Part shown: piece by piece, positions 12,001 through 23,544 of the stretch
Numbering within the stretch: the first letter of the stretch is position 1
Layout: the number at the start of each line of letters is the position of its first letter
DNA from: Datura wrightii
Taxonomy: Eukaryota > Streptophyta > Magnoliopsida > Solanales > Solanaceae
Assembly: GCA_035772735.1 (NCBI GenBank)
Contig: JASDFA010000007.1
Coordinates: 148,985,001 to 149,049,000 of the forward strand
Direction of reading: 5' to 3'
Length of the DNA: 64,000 bases
Notes under the pieces: generated by a model
Told to the model about the DNA's origin: nothing
The model's database searches: none
The model's input: only the letters and a program-made list of their open reading frames with translations
Program-made: the position numbers and the translations under genes

Positions 12001-12574
12001 AATTATATGAATAATTTTTATTTTTTCTCTCCCTATATCATACTACTATCAGGCTAGTGGAGTTAGGATGCCCTACGGTGTTCATTTAATTACACTATGA
12101 ACAAGTTCTTTAACTATTTAGCTACTTTTAAGTGGTGAAAGGAAGAAGTTCGACTGATTATAGGTATATTTTCATTCTTAATCAGAAGTTTGAGTCTAAT
12201 TAATAGAATGCAGAAAATATTAACAAGAATAATTTATTGTATATTTTCTACACAAAGACGAGAAAATGAACCTCATTTTTTCTCTTTCTATATCGTACTA
12301 ACTATGATGGGCAGAGATCGGATACTGTATGGAGTTCATTCAATTATATTATATTTATTAGTAAAAATTATTTTATATATATATAACAGATGTTGAATCT
12401 TCCCGACTTTTTGGTACATATACTTTTTATATTTTAAACTTTCTTAATAAAAATTCTGATTGCATCGCTGATTGCAACTACTACTAGTACTATTATTTAA
12501 GGCACAGTGACCCAAAGCTTTAAAACCTATCGTTAAGCATTTGCAGAAAAAAATTCGGAAAGAAACAGAGTTAA
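9025..12574. other. Gene-free spacer between TR copies B and C
   Basis: No intact gene. It starts with the promoter side of inverted copy B, then a MITE-like tactccctctgtttccattt end at about 9120, then very AT-rich DNA. A possible decayed coding fragment lies at about 10885-11127. Bases 11985-12260 duplicate 17695-17960 and related TR 3'-tail blocks. The last 130 bases are nearly identical to the region just upstream of copy D, marking a duplicated proximal promoter. Confidence 0.5.
12440..12574 (+). promoter_or_regulatory. Duplicated proximal promoter and leader of TR copy C
   Basis: This 135-bp block is nearly identical to 18570-18705 upstream of copy D, up to the start codon. Shared landmarks include ctactactagtac and gcatttgcagaaaa. 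Retention of the block suggests both genes inherited the same core promoter and 5' leader. No canonical TATA box is obvious; ttatttaag at 12493 is the closest. Confidence 0.45.
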
Positions 12575-15196
12575 ATGGCAGAATTGAGAGACAAAGAGGG
12601 GAAAATAGGAGGAAGATGGAGTCTCAAAGGCACAACTGCCCTTGTCACTGGTGGCTCCAAAGGCATTGGGTGAGTAATTATTTTTAAAATTTTATTTCCC
12701 ATTCAATTTTCTGTCTATGTAAATCCAAGTAATTAAATGGAGTAATATACTTTTCATCAATGAAATAAAATGGAGCACCAAAATCAAGCGAATTTCCGAT
12801 GAAATTCAAATGGGATGTATTTGTATTTTTTACGTGTTTTTATTTCGTATTTTATCTTAATTATTGATCTAGTTTATGCATTATTCTTCCTCTTTATAAT
12901 TTTACCTTCCAAAGATAGAAAATAAAGTTTGTATATATTCTACCTTCTCAGTATTATTTTTCTGTCTTTAATCAACTTTGTATATCTGTATTTAGGTATG
13001 CAACAGTGGAAGAATTGGCAAGTTTTGGAGCAAAAGTATATACATGTTCACGTAATGAACAGGAACTGCAAGAATGTCTTGATATTTGGAGAAACAAAGG
13101 ACTTAATGTTGAAGGTTCTGTTTGTGACTTATTATCACGTACTGAACGTGATAAGCTTATGCAAACTGTTGCACATGTATTTAATGGAAAACTCAATATT
13201 TTGGTAATACTAATTATTCCCTCTATACTTTTTTGATTCCAAGTTAAGTTTTTATTAATTCAACAATAACAACAATAAATTCAGTATAGATAGAATCTGA
13301 AAAAGGTAATATGCAAGTAGGGAGGTTGTTTCTGATAGATCCTTCAAGAAAGCTGCACCAATTGTCTGACAAATTTGTTGATGATTAATTTAGGTGAATA
13401 ATGCAGGGGTGGTGATGTATAAGGAAGCTAAAGATTTCACAGAAGAAGATTACAACATAATAATGGGAACTAACTTTGAAGCAGCTTATCATTTATCTCA
13501 AATTGCTTATCCATTATTGAAGGCTTCTCAAAATGGAAATATTATTTTTCTCTCTTCTGTAGCTGGCTTTTCAGCGCTGCCTTCTCTTGCTCTTTATTCC
13601 GCTTCCAAAGGTAACACTTTTCTACTCTATGCGATTTCAAAATTTAAAATTTAACGATTTTATATGTGTATAGTTTTGATAAACATATATAGTCCAAACT
13701 AGACATTGTGTGTTCATCTGAATCAATTATTGAGTCTCATGTTAGTGGATCTAGCATTATTCTCTTCAGAGAAATTTTCATTTATAGCGATAGTTTTCTC
13801 ACTAATTAAAAAATATAACACCATTAAAAATAGATATTTTTTTCACCACAAATCAATAGAAAATTTGTGCTATAAAATATGATTTTTTCACTGAACTAGT
13901 TCACTGGAAAAACGTATTGTGATTTGTGAAAAATAAATTCTCAATGAAATACTGGGAACTGAAAAATTTCATAATTTTTTCATGTAAAACTATTATTTTT
14001 TCTTTTCTCATTGATTTAATCAAAATATCTGTGAAAATAATCAATTAATATTTTCAGTGAAAATAAACTAATTAATATAACTCTCGCTATATATCATTAT
14101 TTTTAAAGATATCGCTATTTCCAATAAATAGAAAGGCTATGTCTGTGGTGTCGTGTGATTTTTCCTTCTTCTAATATTGTTTTAGACTTTTAATTAATCT
14201 TAACCTCTTATATTAGTTTTTGAGTTTAAAGTTAGATTCAACATTATCACAATATCAACATTGAACCCATACAAATTCATTATTCAACTCGATGTTAGAC
14301 CCCATCTTATATCGTTCAATTTTTTTCTTTTATGCAATTTAATTATAGGTGCAATAAATCAAATGACAAAGAACTTGGCATGTGAATGGGCCAAGGATAA
14401 TATTCGGGTCAATTCAGTTGCTCCAGCTGTCATTCTAACCCCACTCGTTGAAACATCAATTAAGGTATAGTAGTAATTTCTTTAATTATATTTTAATTTT
14501 TTATTTACTCATTTTCCAACCAAAATCGCGAGTAATTAAGAAAAATAAATCTTTTTCACCTTATGGAGAAATATCTTTACTCGTGAGGTAACAAGGAGCA
14601 AGAAAAAAAAAATTGAGCTCGCACGCACAAGAGAATTGAACCACAAGGTAAAATGAATTCATATATTTAAATGTGATATATATGCGAGATTTGGCCCAAT
14701 TTAACGGTACAAAAGTTTTCTCTGATATTAATAAATTAGAAGGAAGAATTCTCTCACTTTTTAAATGTACGTTATATTTATTATCATTACAATCATAAAA
14801 TATCATGAGATCAAAATATAATTAACGAGAATTCATATAGTCGATTTTAACTTGAATGTGATTAAAGTGTATTAATTATTGTTATTGCACCGAAATAAAA
14901 AATTTTTTTACTCCACATTTCCTATCTTTGCAACATAAAACTTGTATAGAAAATAATGATACTTTCTTTGTCTTTGTTTATTCTCTTTTTTCAAATAATA
15001 TTGTCTTTTACTGCAGAAAAATCCTCAGCAAAAAGAGGAAATAGACGGTTATATTGTCAAAACTCCTATGGGCCGGGCCGGAAAGCCCGAAGAAGTCTCT
15101 GCAGTAATAGCTTTTCTTTGCTTCCCTGCTGCTTCATACATTACTGGCCAGATCATATGGGCTGATGGTGGATTTACAGCTAATGGCGGGTCTTAA
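12575..15196 (+). CDS. TRI-like: Tropinone reductase-like short-chain dehydrogenase, copy C (intact, altered pocket)
   Basis: Exons 12575-12669, 12996-13203, 13394-13610, 14349-14464 and 15017-15196 give 271 aa without a stop; all introns are GT-AG. The SDR core is intact: TGGSKGIG near residue 25, NNAG, and the Ser-Tyr-Lys triad at 156, 169 and 173. It differs from its siblings in the substrate pocket. The position equal to TR-I His112 is Tyr (VVMYKEA), the position equal to Val168 is Leu, Ile159 is Val, and the SDR PG motif reads Pro-Ala (VAPAVI). Tyr at the His112 site is what I recall for TR-II, so altered stereochemistry or another ketone substrate is plausible. The protein ends in Gly-Gly-Ser rather than Gly-Gly-Phe. 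Intron 2 carries an old SINE/LINE remnant shared with copies B and D. Confidence 0.86.
13256..13352. repeat. SINE/LINE tail remnant in intron 2 of TR copy C
   Basis: A caacaataacaacaataa run followed by ggttgtttctgatagatcc matches the reverse complement of the 3' tail of Solanaceae TTG-ending SINE/RTE elements. Equivalent remnants lie in intron 2 of copy D (about 19606-19700) and copy B (about 7860-7975, minus strand), but not in copy A. Confidence 0.5.
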
Positions 15197-15279
15197 AAGT
15201 TACATATTTGCTGTCTTGAGAAGATAATCATGTAACTATTTTCGATAAATTTTCGAGTCAAATAATAAAAATAAAAGAA

Positions 15280-15510
15280 AGGATCTTGGATCAGTCTTCT
15301 TTCCAAACACTTCATCTTTCCTTTAATTTGAATGAATAATATGTTCAAAATTATTCAATTCTCTCTTTCTTATGATTTTGCAATGAAGAGGGATACACAC
15401 ACACACATATATATATAGCTGCAGCCATTCTTGATTTCTCAATGATCAAAAGCTCCTATGTATAGCTCACCGTCATATAATAGTTGAAAAAGCGGAGAAT
15501 TAGCTATCTC
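15280..15510 (+). repeat. Dispersed 230-bp direct repeat, copy 1
   Basis: Strongly similar, in the same orientation, to 25605-25840; both contain aagctcctatgtatagctcac and a dinucleotide repeat at the same place (CA here, GT/TA there). It is either a short element or a piece moved by an array rearrangement. No ends identified. Confidence 0.6.
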
Positions 15511-15978
15511 GTCGTCTCAATTTATGTGATATAATTTGATTAAATACTAAATTTAAAAAATATAGGAAGACTTAATCTTATGATCTAAAATAAGGCATAT
15601 GTATTTGAGTGGCCGTAAATTATCTCACTAAAGGTGGCATGAATATTTTAAATTATTTTATTTTGATTTTCTAAAAAATAAATTTGGATTGAACTGGATT
15701 TTTTAAGTTCAGTTTCGGATTAATCAATTTGAATTTTACGAATTTTCGATTTTGACTTTTAAACTTTTTAGGTAGACCATAACAATTAACAACTTTAATC
15801 CACCTAATAGTTTCCTTTTTGAAATTTATAACTCTCAACAATTAACAAAAATTGAGGTGACTCTACTACTCATGCGTGTATTAAACTTTACTTGCTCATG
15901 AAATATTTTATATTTTTATATTTGATTAATAGAAAATTTCATATTGATTTAATATTGTGATGGGTCGTAGTATTAATC

Positions 15979-16324
15979 TGTTGGATCTTGAAAATTGGAC
16001 TTATTAGTATTGGACACATATGGTATGAGTAATTCACTAGGGTTAATATAAGATATAAAAATTTTGGATTATCAAAAATTCATAATACTAAATTCGGTAT
16101 CCAATCCAAAGTCCATAAATTTAAAAATGAAATTCAAAAATCTAACATGTATACATGTGTTTATATTATAGTGAAAGTCTATTTTTTGGAGAAAAGTTAG
16201 GAGGATTTATCCCTATAAATAGAGGGGTTCTCCTTCATTGTATTTCATCCGATCAAGAAAAATAAGAACTTCTCTCCTCTCTTTCTCTACAATATTCTTG
16301 TTCTTTCTTTATTATTTCATAACA
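15979..16324 (+). mobile_element. Possible solo LTR (copia-like)
   Basis: The segment starts tgttggatcttg and ends ttcataaca, a TG...CA pair with TGTT/AACA termini. It contains tataaatagagg about 110 bases before the end, followed by a pyrimidine-rich transcript-like stretch, as in a copia LTR. I find no matching 5-bp target duplication, so the boundaries are tentative. Confidence 0.35.
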
Positions 16325-16371
16325 GAATTTTAATTTAAATTTTGGATTGATCCAAACTATGTCCACCTCTA

Positions 16372-16395
16372 TTCATAGCTAATGGCGGGTTGTAG
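16372..16395 (+). pseudogene. Relic of the last codons of a lost TR copy
   Basis: ttcatagctaatggcgggt matches the final codons of copy D, here ending in TTG TAG instead of TTT TAA. The next 450 bases match the 3' tail of copy D (gttacatatttgcaattgag). The rest of the gene is missing, so an array unit was probably deleted or the tail transplanted. Confidence 0.65.
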
Positions 16396-16624
16396 ACGTT
16401 ACATATTTGCAATTGAGTTTTCTTTAGACTTTGTAATCTTTCTTTAACTTTTTCTTATTTGTACCTTGGCCTGTAATCGGCTCATTATGCTAAAAATTCT
16501 GTTAGTAAATTTCAAATTTCTAACATATTATGAAACTTCATGATAGTGATTATTTTTTAATTATAAAAATTTAAAAATAATTATTTAAGAATGAAATCCA
16601 ACGAAAGGTCGCAAAAAATTGTAT

Positions 16625-18570
16625 GAATTTTGAACAAGTTCTTCAACTTTTTAGCTACTTTGAGTGGTGAAAGGAAGAAGTTCTAGTGATTAGCAGGCAT
16701 ATTTTCATTCTTAACCAGAAGTTTGAGTCGAATTGATAGGATATAGAGAATTTTAACAACAATAATCTATTATATATTTTCTACGTAAGGACGAGAAAAT
16801 TGATCTAATTTAACTGTGGTTCGAATCTTATCATGCGAGTCCAATTTATTTTTTAAGTCTTCATTGATCTACTAAAAGAATATCTTTATAAAAGTAAAGA
16901 TGAATTATTCTTATTCTAATCAATGCGGAACACTCCTGACTTTTCAAGATGCAAAAATATCAATTCATTTAGGGGAAGTCAACATAGGGATAATACTCTG
17001 TTAAAACTACCCTTGCTTTATTTGGTAGCCACTATAGGGAGATATTAATTTGTCACATAATGACCTAAATAGAAATTGAATTTCCACACGTCAAAACGAT
17101 GCAGAATATGACACTTTTGACTCCACTATGTAGTAGTTAGAGGCGTATGGAGAACTACCTAAAGAATTTTTGGGGCTTATAGAATTAAATTTGGACGGAT
17201 TTAAATGTGCTGAATTAATAAAAATGCGGATCAATAGTTCATTAAATAATTACTTCAGTTAAAATGAATTGAATTGAATTGGGCTAAAAATTGAGTCATA
17301 ACCAATCCACTCAACTCTTAATAAATTTTATTATTTATTTGTTTTCTTATAATTTATTTAAGTACCTAATAAAATTTATTTTTTTTAAATTTAATATGGC
17401 TATATATAACATATCAAATAAAAAAAATATTTAGACTATGTTTTTCATGAATCTATGTGGATTACATATTAGCCTAATTTTTAAATAGATTGAATTGCGG
17501 AAATCAAAATAAATTAAATAAGCGATTTAATAATTAATAACCTATTCAAAGAATGTATCCGAACCAGGTAACTCTATCCACCAAGGTTAGAACAAATGTG
17601 GAAGAGATTATCAGTATTTTTTGTTTGTGCTGAGGTTTAAACCCGAGAATTCATGGTTTTGACTCACCTCATTGACCACTGGGTCACATCCTTGGGTGCA
17701 CTTCAAATTATATGAATAACTTTTTTTTTCTCTTCCTATATCATACTACTATCAGGCTGGTGGAGTTAGGATGCCCTACGAGGTTCATTCAATTACACTA
17801 TGAACAAGTTCTTCAACTATTTAGCTACTTTAAGTGGTGAAAGGAAGAAGTTCGACTGATTATAGGTATATTTTCATTCTTAACCGGAAGTTTGAGTCTA
17901 ATTAATAGAATGCAGAAAATATTAATAACAATAATTTATTGTATATTTTCTGCACAAAGACGAGAAAATGAACCTCATTTAACGTGTGGTTTGAATTTTA
18001 TCATGCGATTCCAATTCATTTTTTTAAGGTATTCACCGATCTACCAAAAGAATAACTTTATAAAAGTCAAGATGAATTGTTTTTTTTTCTAACCAATGCG
18101 GAACACTCATGACTTTTCAAGATGCAAAAAGATCAATTCATTTAGGGGAAGTTAACATAGGGATAATACTCTGTTAAAACTACCCTTGCTTTACTTGGTA
18201 GCCATTATAGGGGGACATTAATTTGTCACCTAATGACCTAAATAGAAAGAGGATTTCCATACGTCAAAAAAAAAAAAATCAGAATATGACACTTTTGACT
18301 CCACTACGAAATAGTTAGAGGCGTGCGGAGAACTACTTAAAGAATTTTTGGGGCTTATAGATTTAAATTTGAAGGGATTTAAATATGCTGAATTAATAAA
18401 TCGATGGGTCAATAATTTATTCAATAATTACTTTAATTAAAATGAATTGAATTGAATTGAATTGGGCTAAAAATTCAGTCATAATCAATCCGCTCAACTC
18501 CTAATAAGATTGAAATTATTTGTTTGTTTTCTTATAATTTATTTAAGTACCTAATAAAATTTACTTTTTC
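16625..18570 (+). repeat. Tandem duplication of about 1.17 kb upstream of TR copy D
   Basis: Bases 16625-17395 and 17800-18570 are direct repeats offset by about 1,170 bases, with many identical words such as gggataatactctgttaaa. The duplicated block begins in a TR 3' tail and runs to just before the copy D promoter. Confidence 0.8.
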
Positions 18571-18705
18571 TTCTAATAAAAATTCTGATTCCATCGTTGA
18601 TTGCAACTACTACTAGTACTATTATTTAAGACAGAGTGACCCCAAAGCTTTAAAACCTATCGTTAAGCATTTGCAGAAAAAAATTCGGAAAGAAACAGAG
18701 ATTAA

Positions 18706-20816
18706 ATGGCAGAATTGAGAGACAAAGAGGGGAAAATAGGAGGAAGATGGAGTCTCAAAGGCACAACTGCCCTTGTCACTGGTGGCTCCAAAGGCATTGG
18801 GTGAGTAATTATTTTTTAAAATTTTATTTCCCATTCAATCTTCTGTCTATGTAAATCCAAGTAATTAAGTGGTGTAATATAGTTTTCATCAATGAAATAA
18901 AATGAACCACTAAAATTATGTGAATTTCCGATGAAATCCATTGGAAATTTGCTGTTTGTCAGAAATATTTTTGACGGATTTTTTATGTGAAATCTCATAT
19001 TTTCATGCGTTGGAAATTCACCTTTTGAAAAAAAAAATATAAATTGTAGTAGGTTTCCTCTCCAGTTATTATTGTTAACTTTTACTTTTCGGGGTGTAAT
19101 TTACTTTGAATATTCGACGTTGAAATGTTTTGTTTAAAAAAAAAATTTCAAGAGTAATCATGAGTTTCGACATGTGGAATGTATTTGTATTTTTACGAGT
19201 CTTTCTCTCTACCTCCAAGAGATACGATAAGGTCTGCATACACTCTAATTTTTTAGATTCCACTTTGTTAGATTTCATTGGATATGTTGTTGTTGGAGTA
19301 TTATTTTTCTGAATTTAATATACTTCGGATATTTGTGTATTTAGGTACGCAGCGGTGGAAGAATTGGCAAGTTTTGGAGCAAAAGTATATACATGTTCAC
19401 GTAATGAACATGAACTGCAAGAATGTCTTGATACTTGGAGAAACAAAGGACTTAATGTTGAAGGTTCTGTTTGTGACTTATTATCACGTACTGAACGTGA
19501 TAAGCTTATGGAAACTGTTGCACATGTTTTTGATGGAAAGCTCAATATTTTGGTAATACTAATAATACCTCTATGTTTTTTTGTTTCCAAGTTTAAGTTT
19601 TATTAATTCAACAATAACAACAATAAATTCAGTATAGATGAGATCTGAAAAAAATAATGTACAAGTAGGAAGGTTGTTTCTGATAGACCCTTCGAGAAAG
19701 CTGCACCAATTGTCTGACAAATTTGTTGATGATTAATTTAGGTGAATAATGCAGGGGTGGTGATACATAAGGAAGCTAAAGATTTCACAGAAGAAGATTA
19801 CAACATAATTATGGGAACTAATTTTGAAGCAGCTTATCATTTATCTCAAATTGCTTATCCATTATTGAAGGCTTCTCAAAATGGGAATGTTATTTTTCTC
19901 TCTTCTATTGCTGGATTTTCAGCACTGCCTTCTGTTTCTCTTTACTCAGCTTCCAAAGGTAACAATTTTCTACTTTATTGAACTTATATAAATTTATTAT
20001 TTAACCCAATATTAAGCTCCCATCTTATATCGTCCATTTCTTTTCTTTCATATTATTTAATTATATAGGTGCAATAAATCAAATGACAAAGAGCTTGGCT
20101 TGTGAATGGGCCAAGGACAACATTCGGGTCAATTCAGTTGCCCCGGGAGTCATTCTAACCCCACTCACTGAAAATGCAATTAAGGTATAGTAGTAATTTC
20201 CTTTACTATATTTTGTTTTTTATTTATCAAAATTCCTCTTTTTTTTCACTTTACAAAGAATTATCTTTACTAGCAAGGTAGTAAAGATTTTAGAAATATA
20301 AAATAAATAAATAAATAAAGATTTGAGCTCGCACGCACAAAAAAAGTTGAATGCAAAACGAATTTATATTCCTATACATGATATAGAAGCGAGATCTGGT
20401 CCAACTCAACGGTACAAAATTAAAATTTTCTTTGATATTAACGAATTTGAAGAAAGAATTTCATCACTTTTTAAATATATGATATACTTTTTATCATACA
20501 ATCATAATATATTATAAGATCAAAATATAATTAATGAGAATTTAAGAGTATTAATTATTATTGTTGTACCAAAATAACAGATTTTTCTATCCATATTTCT
20601 TATCTATTTTTCAAATAATACTGTTTTTTACTGCAGAAAAATCCTCTTCAAAAAGAGGAAATAGACAGTTTTATTGTCAAGACTCCTATGGGCCGGGCCG
20701 GAAATCCCGAAGAAGTCTCTGCATTAATAGCTTTTCTTTGCTTCCCTGCTGCTTCATATATTACGGGCCAAATCATATGGGCTGACGGTGGATTCATAGC
20801 TAATGGCGGGTTTTAA
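18706..20816 (+). CDS. TRI-like: Tropinone reductase I-like short-chain dehydrogenase, copy D (intact, mosaic)
   Basis: Exons 18706-18800, 19345-19552, 19742-19958, 20069-20184 and 20637-20816 give 271 aa; all introns are GT-AG and intron 3 is only 110 bp. The SDR motifs are intact: TGGSKGIG, NNAG, and catalytic Ser156, Tyr169 and Lys173 in YSASK. The pocket is the same as copy A (His, Ala and Val at the TR-I 112, 160 and 168 sites). Exons 1-2 and introns 1-2 closely resemble copy C, while exon 3 differs from copy A at only one base by my reading. That makes this gene a mosaic, probably through gene conversion. NADPH-dependent tropinone-type ketone reduction is the likely role by family. The proximal promoter is shared with copy C. 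Confidence 0.88.
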
Positions 20817-23391
20817 ACGTTATATATTTGCAATTGAGTTTTCTTTGAACTTTGTAATCTTTCTTAACTTTTTCTTATTTGTACCTTGGGCCTGTAATCA
20901 GCTCATTATGCTAAAAAATTTGTTAGAAAGTTTTAAATTTTAACGTATTATTTAAACTTTGTGATAATAATAATTTTTTAATTATAAAAATATTTATTTA
21001 AGAATTAAATTTAATAAAAGGTCACAAAAAATTGCATGGATTCTGAACAAGTTCTTCAACTACTTAGTTACTTTGAGTGATGAAAGGCAAAAATTCGAGT
21101 AATTAGTAAGTATATTTTTATTCTTAATTAGAAATTCGAGCCCAATTGATGGAATGCAAAGAGTATTAACAACAAAAATCTATTGTATATTTCCTGCGCA
21201 AAGGCGAGAGTCAACTTAATTCAAATTTTATCATGCGAGTCCAATTGATAAAATGCAGAAAGTATTAACAACGAAATTCTATTGTATATTTCCTGTGCAA
21301 AGACGAAAAAGTCAACCTAATTTACCTAGTGGTTCGAATCTTATCGTGTGAGTCCAATTAATTTTTTGGGTATTCACTAATCTACTAAACGAATATCTTT
21401 ATAAAGTAAAGATGGATTATTCCTTTTCTAACAAATGCAGAACACTCATAACTCTACTTTTTGCATACTTAGACATTTTTACAACTTAATGCTTAATTAG
21501 TTAGCATGTTTTATTTTTATTTAGAGATAAAGAACTAGAAAAATATGAATATGTAATTTTAAGAGTGTGACTTAATGATTAATAAAATAATAAAAAATTA
21601 TAAAAGATCAATATTTAAATTTCAATAAAAATAAAAAATGTGTTAAAGTAATTTTTCTACTAAGTATTCAATGAAATACTCAAACGGTGTGTAAATGCAG
21701 AACACTCATAACTCTTTGAGATAAATTATTCCAACAGACTATTGAAATTCAGATTAATGACATTAAAAAAAAAAAGAAGAAGATATTTATCTACTTACAC
21801 CACTGTTAAAATTATTTTAAAAAAAATTTTCATATTAGAATCCGACTAATTCAAATTCGTATAGAATAAAATTTATTTGGAATAGTAATTTCTATCAAAG
21901 ATTTTTTCATACCCTATAACACTAGTACTGGGGTATATCAATTATGTGCATTATCAGTTTATAGATATTTTACTCCATTAAGTTAAGTTGACTTATAATA
22001 CTTTTTTCAAAATAATAGGCATGATATAATTAAAAAAAATAAAGTAATAAGCCACCACATTTGATTAAATTAACTTGGTTAACGATATAAACTTTTTATT
22101 ATTGTTCTGGACCACCATGTATGTTTTCCATTACAAATTGCAACTTAGTCATAGCCAAATTCTATACTCCTACTATTGAATTATTGAAAGGCAATTTCAC
22201 TTTCCAAATTAATGAACTGATTCACAACCACAAAAAGAAGAATTATAGATCATAGACATAGTACAAACTTCAACGCTCAAGGTCCCATTTAATTAAGTCT
22301 CAAGTTTGTAGCCACCACATATTGTTACTTAGTTATATTCAACACGCAAGCTAAGTTTATAAACTGTCAGTATATATAAATTAAATATTAAATATTTATT
22401 ATCAATTAGTATAATATATATATATATATATATATGACAGTTTAAAATAAATATATAAATACAATATATAATTTAGATGTATAAGTATTTATGTACTTTT
22501 TCTTTCTGTGAGTGTTCAATATATATGCAGTATATCAGAAATAAAACCAAATACATATATGTGTATTAAATTTTAAATAATACCAAAAAAAATTATGTAT
22601 CTAAGTGTATCAAAAATGACCGATATACCTCTAATAAAGAAAGATTGAAGATTAATTAAATAATAATAATACAAAATACGCAGTTTGTATGTATATACAC
22701 ATCTTTATAATATATGATATGTTTAGTATATAATTTATATGTTTACATTGTATCACAAATACAACTAAATACAAATATCTAGTTATTTTATGAAAAATAT
22801 ATGTGTAGTTGAAATACATGTGAAGAAGATTTGAGAATACATGAGAAGAAGCTTTGAGAATTACAAACAGAAGCTCTAAAATTGAAATACATTCAGATGA
22901 AAAATTTTGACGAAATACATAAAATACATATCTGAAAAAATATAATAAAACATACCTCTATTAAAAGGATTTTCTCACTCTAGAATTCATTTGAAACCCT
23001 AAAAATTTTAGTCTAAATACAAAGAATACATATCTTAAATGGATATAGCAAATTCAAATCATAAATGTAACTTACCTATATTAAAGAGACTCTATAAGCT
23101 AATTGAAATCTCAAAGATCGTGCAAAAATAGAATGAAATAATTTCTGAAAAGCCTGATCAATAGGGGAGCGTTGGAAGAGAGTTAAGGTGGAAAATGGGT
23201 TGATCTGTTATAGTAGAGAATTACGGTATCTATGAGGAGAGAGAGTAAAAAGAAATCAAACACACCGTAAAAGATAAATATATGACACGTAAATAAAATA
23301 AAGTCATATTATATAATTTTTTAAAACAATGACCATTATATGTAAATACTTTCATAATTGTGTTATATTACGTAACTTTTCCTGAATTTTA
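20817..23391. other. Spacer downstream of TR copy D
   Basis: No gene seen. The first 600 bases are the TR 3' tail, itself containing an internally repeated piece (aatgcaaagagtattaaca near 21151 and aatgcagaaagtattaaca near 21251). The rest is AT-rich DNA with a (TA)n run at about 22411-22433 and clusters of aatacat/gaagaag words at 22800-22930. Confidence 0.5.
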
Positions 23392-23544
23392 GATAAATAT
23401 ATTGTTCGAACTCCTATGGATCGACCTGGAAAGCCCGAGAAAATTTCAGCCCTAATAGTCTTCCTTTACTTTCCTGTTGCTTCATGTATAACGGGCCAGA
23501 TTGTATGGGCCGATGGTGGATTCACTGCTAAGGGTGGATTTTAA
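23392..23544 (+). pseudogene. Solo TR exon 5 relic
   Basis: A 50-codon open stretch ending in TAA matches TR exon 5: it retains RTPM, GKPE, TGQIVWADGGFTA and a GGF C-terminus. It lacks the first nine or so codons of the exon and has no exons 1-4 upstream. Changes such as Gly to Asp in the PMGR motif (PMDR) and Cys-Phe to Tyr-Phe show greater divergence than among copies A-D. It is an older dead member marking the right edge of the array. Confidence 0.8.

Larger units (their letters stand above)
15197..18705. other. Spacer between TR copies C and D, built of duplicated array fragments
   Basis: No intact gene. In order: copy C 3' flank; a block at 15280-15510 also found at 25605-25840; a possible copia solo LTR (15979-16324); a 24-bp TR exon 5 end with its 3' tail (16372-16850); and a tandem duplication of about 1.17 kb (16625-17395 and 17800-18570). 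The last 135 bases are the promoter-leader block shared with copy C. Confidence 0.6.

Noticed and set aside
22380..22440. (TA)n and other microsatellites considered as functional elements
   Set aside because: Ordinary simple repeats common across the whole window; no sign of function.
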